Source: Blasia pusilla
Lineage: Eukaryota; Marchantiophyta; Marchantiopsida; Blasiales
Direction of reading: 5' to 3'
Assembly (NCBI GenBank): GCA_050084515.1
Contig: CM114271.1
Span: forward strand, 28,706,001-28,770,000
Length of the DNA: 64,000 nucleotides
The translations under genes were made by a program, and so were the position numbers. The notes under the pieces are model-generated. The model had not been told where the DNA came from, searched no databases, and saw only the letters and a list, made by a program, of their open reading frames with translations. Shown piece after piece: positions 22,791-36,900 of the stretch. The stretch's first letter is position 1. Every line of letters starts with the position of its first letter.

Positions 22791-23003
22791 CACCTTAAGT
22801 GGGTTCATAAGAAGAAAACTTGATAAAGAAAATGAAAATTTAAATAGGGATCCGTACATGATCCAACTTAACACTCCATGGGACTCGCTCTAAACATACT
22901 AGTTGGGGCTATAAAATTTAAATACAGATAGTGCATTGCATTGCTTCTATTTAAAATTTCATTGTCTTTATCAAATTTTCTTCTTATGATCCCACTTAAG
23001 GTG
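22791..23003. mobile_element. 213-bp MITE-like inverted repeat
   Basis: The left end CACCTTAAGTGGG and the next 45 bases return as reverse complement at the right end (CCCACTTAAGGTG, finishing at 23,003), with few mismatches. About 100 bases of unrelated sequence lie between the arms. There is no coding capacity. No target-site duplication could be confirmed. Confidence 0.75.
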
Positions 23004-23084
23004 AATTTTCTTTTTTAACAAAAATCCACCGACGGTTAACGGTGGAAAAAAAATCATCTTCCAATTACTATGATAGCCCATGAT

Positions 23085-23500
23085 AGACCGTGGATTGTGC
23101 ATATATGCGTTCCGTGCATATACGTCCCCTCTTATATACCCATCCATGCATATACGTCCCCTCTTGAAGTGCACGTAGGATTTCTGATGACAGATGTCGT
23201 GTTCTGCGGGTGTCGCCATGTCAAAACCACTTTGCAAATTATAGTATACTAGTAAGGTGCACGGGAAAGAAAAAAGTGTTTGAAGAGCTTTTGGTTGCGT
23301 ATAATCCATGAAGAGAAGAGATTAATGATGTTGCACACAAATTCAAACTTTTTCCTTGATACGTGTAAGATATGAAACATTCAAACATTTTCTTGTTGCC
23401 CAAGTTACCACGTGTCAAATCAAGAAGGCACTCACCCATAACAAAGTAGACTAGTAAGCTGCCAGTGCGATGCACGGGAAATAAAAAATGTTTGAAGAGT
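23085..23500. repeat. Dispersed and local direct repeats
   Basis: Bases 23,085-23,270 (two CATATACGTCCCCTCTT words, then GGTGTCGCCATGT) resemble 55,555-55,725 in the same orientation. Within this block, GTGCACGGGAAAGAAAAAAG near 23,257 recurs as GATGCACGGGAAATAAAAAA near 23,470, a direct repeat about 215 bp apart. Confidence 0.55.
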
Positions 23501-23504
23501 TAAT

Positions 23505-24570
23505 GTTTATCCCGTATTAACATACATTCAATTTTTTTTTCTTGTTGCTCGTAGCATCTGAAACTTTTTCTAACCGCCCAATTACCACTTGTAATGGATA
23601 GAGATGTTTGCAAATCAAGAAAACACTTTCCCATAATAATATAGAAGTCCTTTCCTCTGCCACGTCCTATTTAAGACACGGCATAGGAAAGGACTTCAAT
23701 ATTAGAGCCACTCATTTCCTCCCGACGGGGAATAAATACAGGGACGGAAGAAATTCCCGTGTAGTCCACACCAGTGGACATTATTGCATAATAATAATAA
23801 CTTCTTATGAACAAGAATTTAAAAATTAATATCATCCGAAAGAGGAGAAAAATCTGTTTCGGACGTCCCTAAAAATGGAGTGGTGTGTAGGCCACGACTC
23901 CCGGGGCCTCCCAACTCCGGCCCTATTATTATTATCCCATGGAAGGATCCAGAATCCTACCTTGCCAAAAAAATTGATGAAACCTACTGATTTTCCCGGG
24001 ACAAGCCTATGGGGTCCGGGAGTGGCCCGGACTTGCCGTGGGCTAGCTTTGAGTAGCCCTAGCAAACATCACATGATCAGCACCGGCGGTCGTGAGTTCG
24101 GGGAATTGGAAGGACCCCGTGTCCATGCCAATCGAAGGTACTCACACGTTGCAGCCGACACCTGGAGAGGGTGCTGTGTAAATGACAGCTGTCGGCACTA
24201 TTCTTCTTTCGATGAAAGTCCATGGATTCCCAATCACCCGAGTCCTCATTGGTGAGACCATTGAACCGAACGAGCAGTAGTGTTCCGGACCGTGGTTGGG
24301 CAAATTCTTGTGGGTCGGCGATCGAATGCAATTGTTCACCATAATACAAATGTAATCCAGGAAGATTTCAGGAAAGTATGTGTGGAGTGCAATTCGTCAT
24401 AGTTGCACGAATCCGGGGGTCCCTGGAACAGATGCGAAGCAGTCGGTGAGACTTGTGAATTAAAATAAAGGGTTGATTGGGTCGTGGATTAGATTCGCAG
24501 GCAGAGAGAGACGGGATTCGTTAAATAGCGTCTGCCGGAGCCTTGCGATCATAGACCTCGCGACCTGATT
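23505..24570. other. Upstream region of the DUF2045 gene
   Basis: No gene was recognised. The promoter of the gene at 24,788 should lie here, but no confident TATA box or start site can be named. Confidence 0.4.
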
Positions 24571-24573
24571 TAG

Positions 24574-24574
24574 C

Positions 24575-24621
<47 letters not shown>
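24574..24621. repeat. (TG)n(AG)n microsatellite
   Basis: A short TG run is followed by about 18 uninterrupted GA units ending at 24,621. It lies 167 bases before the proposed start codon, probably in the 5' untranslated region. Confidence 0.95.
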
Positions 24622-24623
<2 letters not shown>

Positions 24624-24787
24624 TTAATAGAAGAAGATATTTCTGTGCGAGGGACAGCGTTGTTGGGGAACTCTGAGTTGAAGAGGAATAGGTGGTGGCT
24701 GCTTTTGTTAATCGTTTGAAGATTAGCAAGTCACACTGCTCCTTGTTCCGCTGTTAAGGTCTTTGAAGAATCCGTCTTTCAGAATTG

Positions 24788-27700
24788 ATGGAGCTCGAGA
24801 ATTCGGAAAAGTCCAGGTATGGAAATATAATTGTACTCCTGCCTCTGTGGAGTCGACTTTCAATTCATTCCTTGAATTCTCGTCTTACTACAGCCTCTAT
24901 ATGAGATTTCAGTTCGCCCTTGCATAGTAGAGGTTTGGGCTAGTGTCATAGCTTTGGGATCCACTCGTTTTAGTGCCATCTGTCTATCGGGTGGATGTCT
25001 CTCCGGCGTCAAAAGATGACACTGAGGCACAGGAAGAACATGTACAGTGTAGATATGTATGGAACCCGGTCTCGAGGCACGCGATGGTCCATGGATGCAG
25101 GTCACAAGGAATAGGAGAGGAAGATGAGTGGCAACAGGTGGATTTGGCATCCTCCCTGATTCCCCCTGAAGGGTATGTATATTGTGCCAATAATGCCCTC
25201 CTTTCAGAGAGTGTACAGGTAGGAGCTTTCGTGCTCGAACGTGCCGTGTTATTCTAGAAACGTTCCCAGGTTTCTGAATCTACCGGGGATTTTGGGCTAG
25301 AGAGGAATTCTCGCTGAATGTGGACTAGCCCTGTGTTTCAATCTGAGCTTCTCATAATCCTCGGAGCTTTGGTAATAAAGAATGGCCCGATTCCGTCGAG
25401 AGACTTGGAATAATGATAGCTTGCACGAGTTTGGACAGGATGAAGGCATGATAGAACGTTAATATCTTAAGCAAGATTATTGCAGTACAATAGATTTCAA
25501 ACCTTATTCATGGGAACCACTTACACCAGGTTTGGAAGAAGAAAATCTCAAACAAAAGTATTCACTTGTAAGGTCTGATACTAATAGCATGTAACTCCTG
25601 TAAACCAATCACTCAGAAATGAGAGCTGGATGTGTGTCCTGATGTCTCACTCAGGGTATCTCTTCGGGAGGTTATGTCTACTATTCTTCGCTTCAGTGCA
25701 GGAAGTGAGATGCTCTTCTTTTGTCTGGTGTTGCTGGAACCATTCTGCTTCTAAGAACTTCTAGTCTCTTTTTCATGATTCGTTTCAGTGCAGTCCGGGT
25801 CCATAATCTTTAGGTCTCTTGAATTTATAGTGAATTTGTGTTTTGAGCCTCGGTCCTTCCCATAATTAGATTATTTTACTGGAAGATATTTTCGTTAACT
25901 TGTAGGAATGTGTATCTCATGAATGGGAAGTTGAGAGAAAAACTTTCCTTGACTTTAATTTAGAGCTCCTGTTTGAACCCTCATAATGTTTTGCGATGGA
26001 CTTGAAGAATGTGTGTGTAGTAGAGCCTACGCTATTCTTTCCGGTTCATTGCCAGATGATGCCAAAGATTTCAGCTTTTCCCAGATTCACTGGCATAACC
26101 CAGTGGATGTGCAACATAACAAACCAGTTAGCCTATTCCAATATGTCATTGTTGATTTCAGACATTTGGAAGGTGTAGTTAGTATGATCATCTCCTATAC
26201 TGTGAGACTTGAAATGGGTCTACCTCTCCAATTGGATCCACACTGGAGAAACAAGAGAAAGGGACCTAAATTTGACCTGCTGACAGCGGATTTGTTTAGG
26301 TGGATTGTACCTTGGGTGGGTTCTGGTAAGATCTTGTATCACCATTCTGCTTTTGTTAGGAACATCATCTTGGGACAGGTATCTGGCGGATGTACTCCGG
26401 GAAATAAAATCCACCAGTCCATTATGAGTCTAAAGTCTAGAAAGCAGAACTGACAGGCCGGGTTCTAAGAAACCAATTTCTTCAACCTGTGCAGGAGGGT
26501 TTATGCAACACCAGAAGGAAGTTGTCGTATACTACCATCTCGGTACTCTCCAGTCTTCCATTCTGCATAATACAGTAGAAGAAAGAGAAACAGGTTGTAA
26601 GTTATGAATATCTGTGCAGAGTTTTAGCAGGAATGTGTTTACAGTGTGATGGTAATCATGGAAATTTGTTTTAATGTCCATGGTATGTTTAATGTACAGG
26701 AAAGAGCTGCTTAGTATTGTACGTAAGCATTCTGGAGCTATCGGTAATGCACAAGGAGCGTATTCTAGTCATTGTTTGGAACAAAATGATCAGCTGGACA
26801 TCCACTTTTGGCAACAGATGATGGACATGTTCTTTGTCCGGGGTTTGGTGGAGACCAAAGCGGCGAAGTCTGGTGAAGATGATGACTTAATTTTCTTTGT
26901 CCGCTTAGAGGTTTCTTTCTCCATCTGTCTCTTGGAGATCTGGTCAAAGTCCTAATTGTTTGTGGCATTAGAAAATGTAGAAGTTGTGGGCAGTTATTCA
27001 GAGCGATGACTGCTTCTTTTTTTCATGTGACAATCAGTTCTTTGGGTACTTCTACACAAACACATATTCTCAAGTAACCCTTTTAAGACTAAATGTACTC
27101 TTGTTGTTTTCTCTACTAGAAGGTATGTCCGAGTGATAGAATTGGACATTATACATGTCTGAAGGCTCTGTTTCAGACGCTTGAGAGAGTCATTATCTGA
27201 ATTGTTTCACTGAACAACATGAATCGAAAGACTGAAAAACACTGGCTGACTTATCATTGAGAAGAAGTTCTTAAAAGTCTGTTCTACCTTGAAGATACCC
27301 TTGTGTGACTGTAAGACTGCTTAATGGTTCAAAAAATTGCAGGTTTGATTGGCAGGATGGGCTATAGGCAACAAATTTTGTGCATTGCAAGTTCCACAAA
27401 ATAGGGTCTCACCTGCTCTTTGTAAGTTTGCTCACCATGCTTTATCCTGTCTACAATCGTCAGGGTGTGCAGCTTGGAAATGGAAGATCCAATGAGTCAG
27501 ATGATTCTTCTGTGCAACCATACTTTGTTCGCAGGTGGGCACCCGAGGTGCGTTGCTGAATGTTTTCTAGTTGGGCTGTCTGTGCAGCCTTAGTTACAGA
27601 TTCTTTTCAAGCCATGTTAGATTTAAATGCACAAACGGATAATGTACTTTCGTTGCTAATATCCTACTTACTCAGTCTTTCTTGCTATGTAGATGGTATT

Positions 27701-30700
27701 TTGTTTGTTCAGAGTTTAATGGAAGCCTGAGCTTCAAGTGCTATTTTGAAGAACCGGAAGACCACTTATTGAACATCTCTGAACATCGGCATGAGAGGTT
27801 TCATGCATTCCCTGGTGATGTATCTAATCAATGGACGTTGACATTTGTAGCTGGAGAAAGTCATTGGAAACAGTGCTTGGGAGGTGGACTGGAGTCGCAC
27901 ATTCTACTTAAATCTTATTGCTCATACGTCTTTCTCTCTGACTATTTCTATTTGCAGGCAAGTCATGCTCGAACGCTTCCTCGTGTCCTTGATGAATTTT
28001 TGGTTTTCAAACTTTTGATTTAGAAAGTTTAAGTTGAGAGGGTTTAAATCTGGGAAGGGTAGTAGTTGATCCTATAAGAATCCTTGTATACTTGATATGT
28101 TGAGTTTGTTTGCATTTTGTAGATCGCATCTCACCCCTCTTGCACTTAATTGGGATAGATCTTGGCATTTTCTTTCAACTTTCATCAGAAGTGAGATCAG
28201 TTCTCTACCGTCACAGTCATACCAAAAGTGTACCAGGTATTGTGATACCTTAATAGTTGATGGTTAGTACCCAAAGATGAGTTGTTGCTCTATGTCAGCA
28301 GTGGTGAGTTGGATGTTAAATGGTAAATAAATCAAGCCCATGGGACCCAAAGGGTCAAAAAGTTAAAAAATCATGTGTCTGATGTTGCCTGGTGTGTCAT
28401 GCAGTCATGAATCTCTTCAAAATCTTTCACAATCTTCCGTGGGTGCCTTAACACCCTTATGTAAGGTGCAGCTTAATATTTCTTTCTGTGGATTTCGCCT
28501 TTTTCTTGCAACAAAATCAGTGCCATAGGAGGACGATTGTGTTGGAGTCTTCATTTCACACGAGCTTGCAAAATCTAGAGTAGAGTGCCTTGCTACCTAG
28601 TCTTGCACAACTAACTTCATGGTTAATAGTGCCTAGCTAGTCCTTTCTAAAATTGTAGCTGTGCATCTATGGCAGGTTACGAAGACAGTCTATGCTTCAG
28701 CAAGTCGTACTAATTTTCAGCCGGACTCTAAGGTTAGACTGGCCGAGTCAAGAAAACAAAAATCTTGTCGTGCCTACTGAACTTTGTTGGCAATTACATC
28801 CTGAAGAAGGCTAGTTGCTATTTTTGTATGGACTGTTACCTTGCTTGCACTTTAACATAGGTAGAGAGAAGTACAGATGTCAGGGTAGGGTTCATGAGCT
28901 TGGGGTAGATCTTTCAAGCAGAGGGGTTATTTTAAGTGTTTAGGATTTCGTTTGGGAATTGCAGTTGTGCAAAATGTTTCACTTAGGAAGTGACTAACAC
29001 TGAGTCACCCATGACCAGGCAACGGAGACAGTTGCAGCATACCCAAACATCTGCTTTGTCGTTGATGACTATGACGACACATTCAATGATGTGGTGAGCA
29101 CTAACTTTGAAGCTTCGGCGATTGTGTGACCTCAAATGCCTCAGATGGGATTCATGCATTGACAAGGCCCCACTTTGAATCAAAGACCCTTACTTTTATG
29201 ATCGAATGATTGTTGAAGGGGGTATGGGGATTGTTTCCACTTACAATGTGATACAGATTGGCAGATGCCTGGGCTTTTGCTTGCAGAATTTCCTTCTTTT
29301 TCTTGAAATTTAAACGTGTCAAAAAAAATAAATGTGCAGGTCCTGACTGAACCAGATCACTGCTATTGTGTACTTTTGAATGCTCATGGTGGTGCTGCTT
29401 TTCCTCATGAAGATGATGACATTGTAGAACATAAAAGAACCAGCCGTGAAGCCCGAATGATGGGAGAGGTACCCCAGGGGTCTCATTCACCAAAGGTTCA
29501 ATCTTTTCTGTTATATTTTCCCTGCAGTCTCTTTATTTGGATATATTACTGATGATATTAATCCCTTCCACTTATGATGACAAGTGCCTCAAAGATAAAA
29601 TGGAGGTGCCTGAGCAAAAAATATTCAAGAATTCATTCAAATTCTTATCTTTGTTCGGATTTGCATAAGCACATTTGTTCCTTCCCTGCTTTACAGATGA
29701 TTTTCTGAAACTAATAAACACTTCAGTCTTCCAGGTCACCTTGTTTTCAGGGTTTGTGAACTATCAGATGGTGCGCCATGCTTTTGAAGGTGAGTGGAAA
29801 CTTCCAGTGTCATTTGAGACGTTTTACCAATTTCACCACATGAATCAACAACAAACTTGATGAGATTAAGCTAAGATGTTTAGGTAGAAGAAATGGGAAT
29901 GACTCAGCATCTGCAAAAGTTGGATTCATAGCATGGTCTTTCCAGCCATGAGCCCAGTAGAGAAACGGGCCTATCCCCTATTGGTTAAAAATAAAAAAAT
30001 GTAGGTAAGAAAGTAAGGAATCTGTAAGGGTGGTGTGCTGTTGTTTGTTTTGTAGCATATTAGATTTAGCTGAACTGGGTTGTCTTAGTGTGCATGAGGA
30101 CCCTGCATAGTTTCCTAGTGACTTGGATGGATGGATCGAATGAAGTTTGGAATTTAAGATTGGAGCTGTAGCTACATTTTGGAAAGGTGAAGCAAAGTTT
30201 TTGATGTCTCCATAGTACCAACACTAGCTTTATTCGGCTTTACCCTCATTTTGATGCATTCGTTGAATGTTTTGTGTTTATAGGAGGGAAGAGAACAAAG
30301 TTTGAAGACCTGTTCCATGTGGGCCCTAATACAAGATCTGAGCGGCTTATTATGCGAGGGCCTGGTGGGCGTGGAGAGGTTGAAGTTGCTGTGGGAACTG
30401 TGGCAGGCATGGAATCATCTTCCTGTAGTTGACCTGTTTGTAGTTTCAGAATGTGATGCCTTAAATTTGGCACTATATCCAACTTGAATGAAAGCATATC
30501 AGGAATATCGTCTCTGAACTGTGATGTGAACTGGGTAGTGTTTAGGAGCTGCGACTGGTAGCTCAATGTCAGAGGTTTCATTTTAGGTTAATCATTCACA
30601 CTTATGTGTTGTCCATAACTTAAAGAATTTCTCTTTCATTCTTGTTCATCCGATGAGGTCTTCATTGGTTTTGTATATGTATAGTGTTTGTAGCCTAGTG

Positions 30701-31388
30701 TAGTAGTGACTTTAATGGGGAAACAATGGGTGCTCCGCAGGTTCTCATGACTCGAATGAGATGAGCGATCCCAAACCCAAACCACCACCTTCTCCTACAA
30801 AACCAGGAACGAAGATGGCTCTTGGCTCAATCATGCGTCGAGCGGCTGTTGTTGCACAAGTTGTGGCAAAAAATGTTGTGGCTGCTGCCTCTGATGGAAG
30901 GCATGATAATGAAGAAGCAATCCCTCTACGCTGTTGTTTAATGGCCCTGTCTCTGCCATGGGATATACTTGCACGCGATCTCCTTTTCAAGGTACAGTAC
31001 TGACAGCGTTTGTAGGACAACCATAGGAAATTAACCAAAAAAGGCATTCCCTTCCACTTTCAGATCACATCCCAGAACCGACATACACCAAATTTATATG
31101 ATTTCATATGTCCACGTATGTTTGATCTTTGAAGGACAGTAACATCGACTTTGAAGGACAAATCACTCACAAAATGGGACCTTCAAAGTCAATGTCAAAG
31201 TCATGAGTGATTTGTCCATAAAATTCATGTCTTCCTTTTTTTTATCCAAGTGTACAGGGTTGAGATTTTGTCAATTTCTTTGAGCTGTCATTTCGTAACT
31301 GTAGTGTTTGTATCACCTCTGCCGACACCATTTAGTTTCTATTTTGAGTATTTGTGACCACTGACATGTGCAGGAGCTTCCGAAGTGA
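24788..31388 (+). CDS. KIAA0930/DUF2045 family protein, 11 exons
   Basis: The proposed exons are 24,788-24,816, 26,700-26,910, 27,473-27,547, 27,851-27,961, 28,676-28,732, 29,019-29,093, 29,340-29,468, 29,735-29,789, 30,284-30,424, 30,741-30,991 and 31,374-31,388. All junctions are GT-AG and keep phase, giving about 382 residues; the animal protein is about 400. Family landmarks occur in order: FWQQMMDMFFVR, WSRTFYLNLIAHTSFSLTI, VYASASR, AYPNICFVVDDYDDTF, a VTLFSGFVNYQMV segment, RLIMRGPGGRGEVEVAV, and a C-terminal LPWDILARDLLFKELPK. The biochemical function of DUF2045 proteins is unknown to me. No membrane segment or signal peptide is visible. Exon 7 could extend to a second donor at 29,497. 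The short first exon is set by phase (AG plus G) and is the least certain part. Confidence 0.8.
28316..28370 (-). repeat. LINE 3'-end fragment in intron 4
   Basis: The words TGGTAAATAAATCAAGCCCA and GGGACCCAAAGGGTCAAAAA are the reverse complement of the LINE family 3' end, including one heptamer tail unit. Only about 55 bases are present, so it is an extremely 5'-truncated insertion in the DUF2045 gene intron. Confidence 0.8.
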
Positions 31389-33940
31389 AAAGATGGGAAG
31401 TGACTTGGAAGGAGAGCAATTGGTTTGTGTAGAACATAATTCTCGAAATTTAGGATTTTCAAGGTTTTTGTATATAAACTGTATTTTGCAGCTGCAAATG
31501 TAGCAATGGTCTTATCCAAGTTTTACATACAAGCATTTCAGTGTTTAACAGAGGTGATGTGAGATCATTCCTTGGGATCCATGTTGAGAGGTCCACATTC
31601 TGAGCTAGGTTTGATTTCATGCCATGTCAGGTATGCAATGGTGGAAGTATCTTCTATGTTTGGCGAGTGCTTTGCTGTGTTTGGATAGACTTGATTTGTG
31701 TAGCAACTTTGATATAGGAGATATGAGGGAGAGTTGATTGCAGCATGTGAATGCCACCTCCAACTTCAGGTGATGGGATCAATTTCTTTAATGACCATAA
31801 ATGGCTTGCAAGGATCGGAGTTTGTGTTTGCTTGCTGCTCTCGGAAGTTCTCATCCTTGAACAATTATGATGATCCTCTCCATGTAGTATTATGTCGTAG
31901 TTGAAGCAGAAGTGTTCTCCACTCATGATTCCTCCAATCATACCCTAGCACATTAGGGAGTGTAATGGTTCACATGACAACTGCAGTCTTGGTCACCTTG
32001 AAAGTACCAGAGGACTTGACTCGATGGGCATAGCTGTGTCACGATTCAGTTCTGTTTGGAAGATTTCAGGTTGCGTTGAGGATCCATGTACAGAATCTTG
32101 AGTTTGCTTTGAGAATTTGAAGCATCCACCTATAGAATCTGGAAACTTTGGCGCAGCCATTGACAAAATTGTGAGTTGTGAGAAGTTGGTTTTATGGATA
32201 TTTGACTGTGGAGAGACAGCGTAAGGGGAGTCCAAAAAATGTGACAAGCAATTACCACAATATTCTTTCAATGATCCAAACTAGTTAAGAAACATCTTCC
32301 TGTACACGACGAATCAGATGCTATCATAACGAACAATCCTTGTATTTTTTAATGAGTTTTTGATGATTGTGTGTATACTTGCTTACTACAATTAGAGAAA
32401 TTTTTGAGGTTCACTCAGATATCAAGAAGAAAATATTTAAGTGAGGTTGAAGACACAAGTAAACATGTGCTTTGGAAATGAATCTTATTATATGACACAA
32501 AACCTCATTGCAATAGGAGCATTGTTGACTCCCTTGAAGTTTGGAATATGTATGAATTTTTTTGGAACAATTTCTATGCCCAAAAAAGTTGGATAGTGGG
32601 TTGGGTTTAGGATTTAGATTGAGACCTCTAAGATGTTGGGTTGAGGATCAGCATAGAGGATTGAGCTTATTATGTTCGTGGATGTTATGAGCTTTTGGCT
32701 TGCTTTGATGCATGCATCTTGCGTAAGGTGGGCTGCCCAATTTTGTGCGGGCTTGCCAACATTCTTGTGTAGCACAGGGATTTTTGGCTGCTTTGGAGGA
32801 TGTTGGGAGCCCTAATAATTTTGCGGATGTTGGGAGCTACTACCAACCGCGTCACTTGGCCTACCACTGTAACACTCTTGCGTACCCTAGGCGAGTTTAG
32901 GCTAGTTGACCCACCTTCATCACGTGTGACTATTCTTGACGTTCAGACAAGTTGTTTCGATCGTCAGCTACTAGGCTTTGACCCAACAACCGCAATGCTA
33001 TTGATCTCGCCCTTTTGCGGCTGCTCCGCTCTTCAGAGCTATTTGCGGCCCCTACTATAGCCCTTAAACTTTGCAATTAAGCGTGGTGACCACACATCGC
33101 ATAACCGAACACATAGGGCAACGGAACTATCGTCGAGCACTCGTGGAAATAGTAGAACCGCTAGATTGACTCCCCAGCTGGCTCTTCATTTGGGGATGTG
33201 GTATGGCATGAATCTATGTGATAGGGTGGGCCGTGGCGTAGGAGCGTGCACGGAGTGCTCCGTGAGAGGAGTGCGTCGCAAGGAGGAAATAAATAATGAA
33301 GGCTCGGCACCATCTGCCCCTTTTGAATCTTACCTTTTTTCGCGCAGGTAGTGGTGTTTCGTTCTTCTTCTTTGTTGTGCTTGTCTTTCGTGTGTAAACT
33401 GTGAGTTCTCGATGCGAGAGGTAGGAACGACATGCACTAGTAATCGGTTGGCACTACGCGCCAAATCTGGGCCCCATTTCCACTTCAAGCTGTGGAATTT
33501 TCTCCCCTTCTCTTCCGGCTTTCCTACTTTCAGCAACGTCGCAGGAATGCCAACGCTCACCAGACCTTCAGTCTTCTCAAGTTTGAATGTGCCTTGCACT
33601 TCGAGCTCGACCAACGCACCGTCGATATGTCACTAAGGATTGCTTGTGGTTGGTGGCGGATCAGAGCGTCGTCGACACCTCAGGAGGGAGTAATCAGGAT
33701 GAAGGAACAAGCAAAGATCTTCTCCCCTTGCTTTCTCCCGCTATGCTATTAGGTCTCCTTGCTACACTCTGCACCATGCGCATTCGTGATCAGGGTTGCA
33801 GTGTGTGTGAGTGGCATTCCAATTTCAGCTCTCATTTGTACTACCAATTTCATTGCGCACATTTGTGACGGCTCCATCCGAATAAGTGCATTTGTGAACA
33901 TTCGATTGGTCCATATTTGTATCCCTCTATATGAATGAAT
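31389..33940. other. Downstream region, no gene recognised
   Basis: The start of this stretch should hold the 3' untranslated region of the DUF2045 gene. Reading frames up to about 95 codons exist (for example 33,492-33,752), but none shows a recognisable domain or splice context. None of the palindromic repeats or transposon families seen elsewhere were found. Confidence 0.45.
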
Positions 33941-33944
33941 TTCA

Positions 33945-36900
33945 GAAATGGTAAATGGTAAATGGTAAATAGATCAAGCCCGTGGGACCCAAAGGGTTTA
34001 AAGGCTGAAAACCACATTACAAGTCATTCATTCACTGATCCGGAAAAAGATCCTAAAGACCTTCTCCTCGCTACTGCCTAGAGCACTTGAGCGATGAATA
34101 ATGACATCCATAATATTACAATCATAAGGCACAAGTTGTAGTAAAGAATAGAAATTCTCCACATCTATTTTATGAGCTAGTCTAATCTATTCATACCTTG
34201 GATATGTAACAAACACATGCTCTTCATCCTCAATATTTTCTCCGTCACATAACCTACAAATTCGTTCACATAACCTACAAACCATCATCCTTCCTCAATT
34301 CCTAGCCTATGAGACTCAGTTCTATGTCGTGCGATAATATGATGTAAGAACGTGGAGATCCCCGCAAGTAGGTATCCTTGTTCACAATATACAAGCATAG
34401 GATTAACATGAAGTTGATAATACTCCATTTTGGTGCCCGGGCTGCTCAAAATAATATTGAGAAATTTCTTCTGTACATGCTCATGGAGTGCCATGGGTTT
34501 CAAGTCCCAATATATCCCGTTCCACCACATTCCACTTTGAAGACCAAGTCACCACATCTTCAATCCACCCTATGGACCGTGTGGCTCGCAAAGCTAGATG
34601 ACGCAAGCGAGAAACATCAAGAGATCTTACCCTTGCGATGTAAGTGATGGTCAAGTAAAGAGCTTCAGCCTCTAGAGGAAGACAACCTGTTTCCGCAAGA
34701 AGAAGAGCATGAGGAGTTTGGTTTCTTACACCCAATTCTTCTTGTAAAAAGATCTTTTGCACCCTCTCCACGTGCTCCCAACCTGTCTTCTTACAACTAG
34801 GACCTCAAACTTGGGTCCCATATAAGACCACCGGCAACACTAAGCTCCTAAATAAGAACTTCCTAAGACCCCAAGACAAAAGATGAGCTCTTCTACACCG
34901 GTTTAAAAAATGAATATAGAGCTTTGTAACCAGCTTCTATTCTCTTTTGCACGCAAGTGCCCAACTATAGTCATGAGAGAAATCGATGCCTAGATATTTG
35001 TAACTCTTCACTTGTTCTAATTGTAGACCTTTGTAAAAGAACGAGAACTTGGATCTAGTACCCACTATAATGACTTTAGACTTCTCCATATTAACCTCCA
35101 TCTGATTTTGGGTACAAAACCTTGCCAAAGTATCGAGGTGTTTTTTTAAACTAATACCATCACGTGCTAGTAATATGATATCATCTGCATACAATAGAGC
35201 TTTGATGACAAAGTCCCCAAGCTTGACACCTTCACTATCACATTCCTCCAACCACTTTTCGATATCATCTATGAAAACTCCAAAGAGAGTAGGGGAGAGA
35301 GGGCAACCTTGAATGACTCCGATGGTACTCAAGATCTCTTGAGTTTGTGAACCGTTGATCTTGGCCCCAACGGAATGGTATAACGTGGCCACGGCTGCTA
35401 GGAGATTTGGTGGTACTCCAATGGCTTGCATCCTTTCCCATAAGAGCTTACGAGGTATAGTATCAAAAGCTTTCTTGAAATCGATGAAGCCGCAAAACAA
35501 ATCTTTTCCATTGCCCTTAGATTTCTCCCATAAAACACGCAAGGCCAAGATATGGTCGATGGTGTTGTATGTTGGGCAAAAACCAGCTTTGACTCGTGCT
35601 CTCTTTTGGAAAGACTCTGTCCATGCGCTCAACTTTGACTCCACCAATTTCCCAAACAGATTGGTAAAAAAACTACCCACCATGATAGTACAATAGTTTG
35701 TCACCAAGTGCTTCCTTTCTGATTTGTGAATAGGAACAATCTCCCATAGCGATTAGGTTGAAGGAAAACCATAGATAGCAGCATCACCCAATACTTTGGT
35801 GAGGATCGGTCCAATAAAATCTCCTCCCCACTTGAAAAGTTCAATAGAAAGACCATCCAAATCCTCACATTTACCATTTGCTAATCTTCTTAGTTGAGTC
35901 ATCACCTCTGCTTCAAAGAATAAGCCAGGTATTCCTTCACAACGTGGCAAAGATGTAGCGTCGGGGAAGAAATAGAGCTTTTCGGCAAAAGATTTCAAAG
36001 ACTTGGGATCAAGAGTAGGTTTTGAAGACTGTACTACTAACCGTCTCCAAAAATGATTTGGGGTCCTCATGCAGCTCCCTTGTCAAGGACTCTTGCTTCC
36101 GCCGCAAGAAAGCTCATTTCTTAGATTTCACCAAGTCTTTGTAAAGGCTCGTCATAATAAGCCGATTTTGGATATCCAAAGATTTATCAACTGATCTTGC
36201 CCTTGCTTGCTTGCATTCCGAGTCAAACTACCCATTACAAGGCAGCCTCCTAGCACTTCTCTCCATGTGCCGCAAAAAGAACTTAGATGCAGTGTTGTTG
36301 AGCACTTTGGTTAATTGCAAACTTGCCGTGTGTGGATCTGGGCTCCATACAATGCGAGTCAAGAGTTCTTGTAAATATAGCGTATAAGGATATTTTTTAC
36401 CAGGATCTAAGCAAAACTTGGGAGAAGCTAAAACAGATTGACATGTCGAGAGAGGAATTTCCTTTGAGAGTGAGAGAGTAAACAAAAGAGGTGCCTGATC
36501 AGATTCAGGCTGAGGTTCTAGAATATCAAATGTAGAGATAAGGGAGCTATTAGCGGGCGAGGACAGAAGATAATCGATGGTGCTAGCGCCGGTAGAGGAG
36601 AAACACATATTGGGAGTTGGGAAAATGAGAGGTTCCATTAAGAACTTTCAAATTACAAGTGGCTCCAAGGGTTAAAAAATGCTCTGTCAAAGGATTTATA
36701 GAAAGATCTGAAGAGATTCTAGACCACAAACCATCCTCATGTTCTTCGAGAAGAGGAGAAGTCAAGGAATCACTGAATGGGTGAATTGAGCAGTACGTGT
36801 GCGAGCCTTGAAATCCCCAACTAGAAACACTTCACCTTTGCTTTGATATTTGAGAACATCCCCAATAAGTCGATGGAACGGTTGACTTCGATTATAAGTG

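Noticed and set aside
24973-25257. 94-codon open frame between exons 1 and 2 of the DUF2045 gene
   Set aside because: It has no similarity to the family, and exon 1 joins exon 2 in phase without it. An alternative exon cannot be excluded without transcripts.
25986-26453. 155-codon open frame in DUF2045 intron 1
   Set aside because: It has no recognisable domain, lies between proposed exons and does not fit the family length. It was treated as chance.
27955-27965. GC-AG donor (GCAAGT) at the end of DUF2045 exon 4
   Set aside because: Using it leaves the wrong phase for exon 5. The GT six bases downstream keeps the frame and gives SICRQ joined to VTKTVYAS, so the GT site is preferred.
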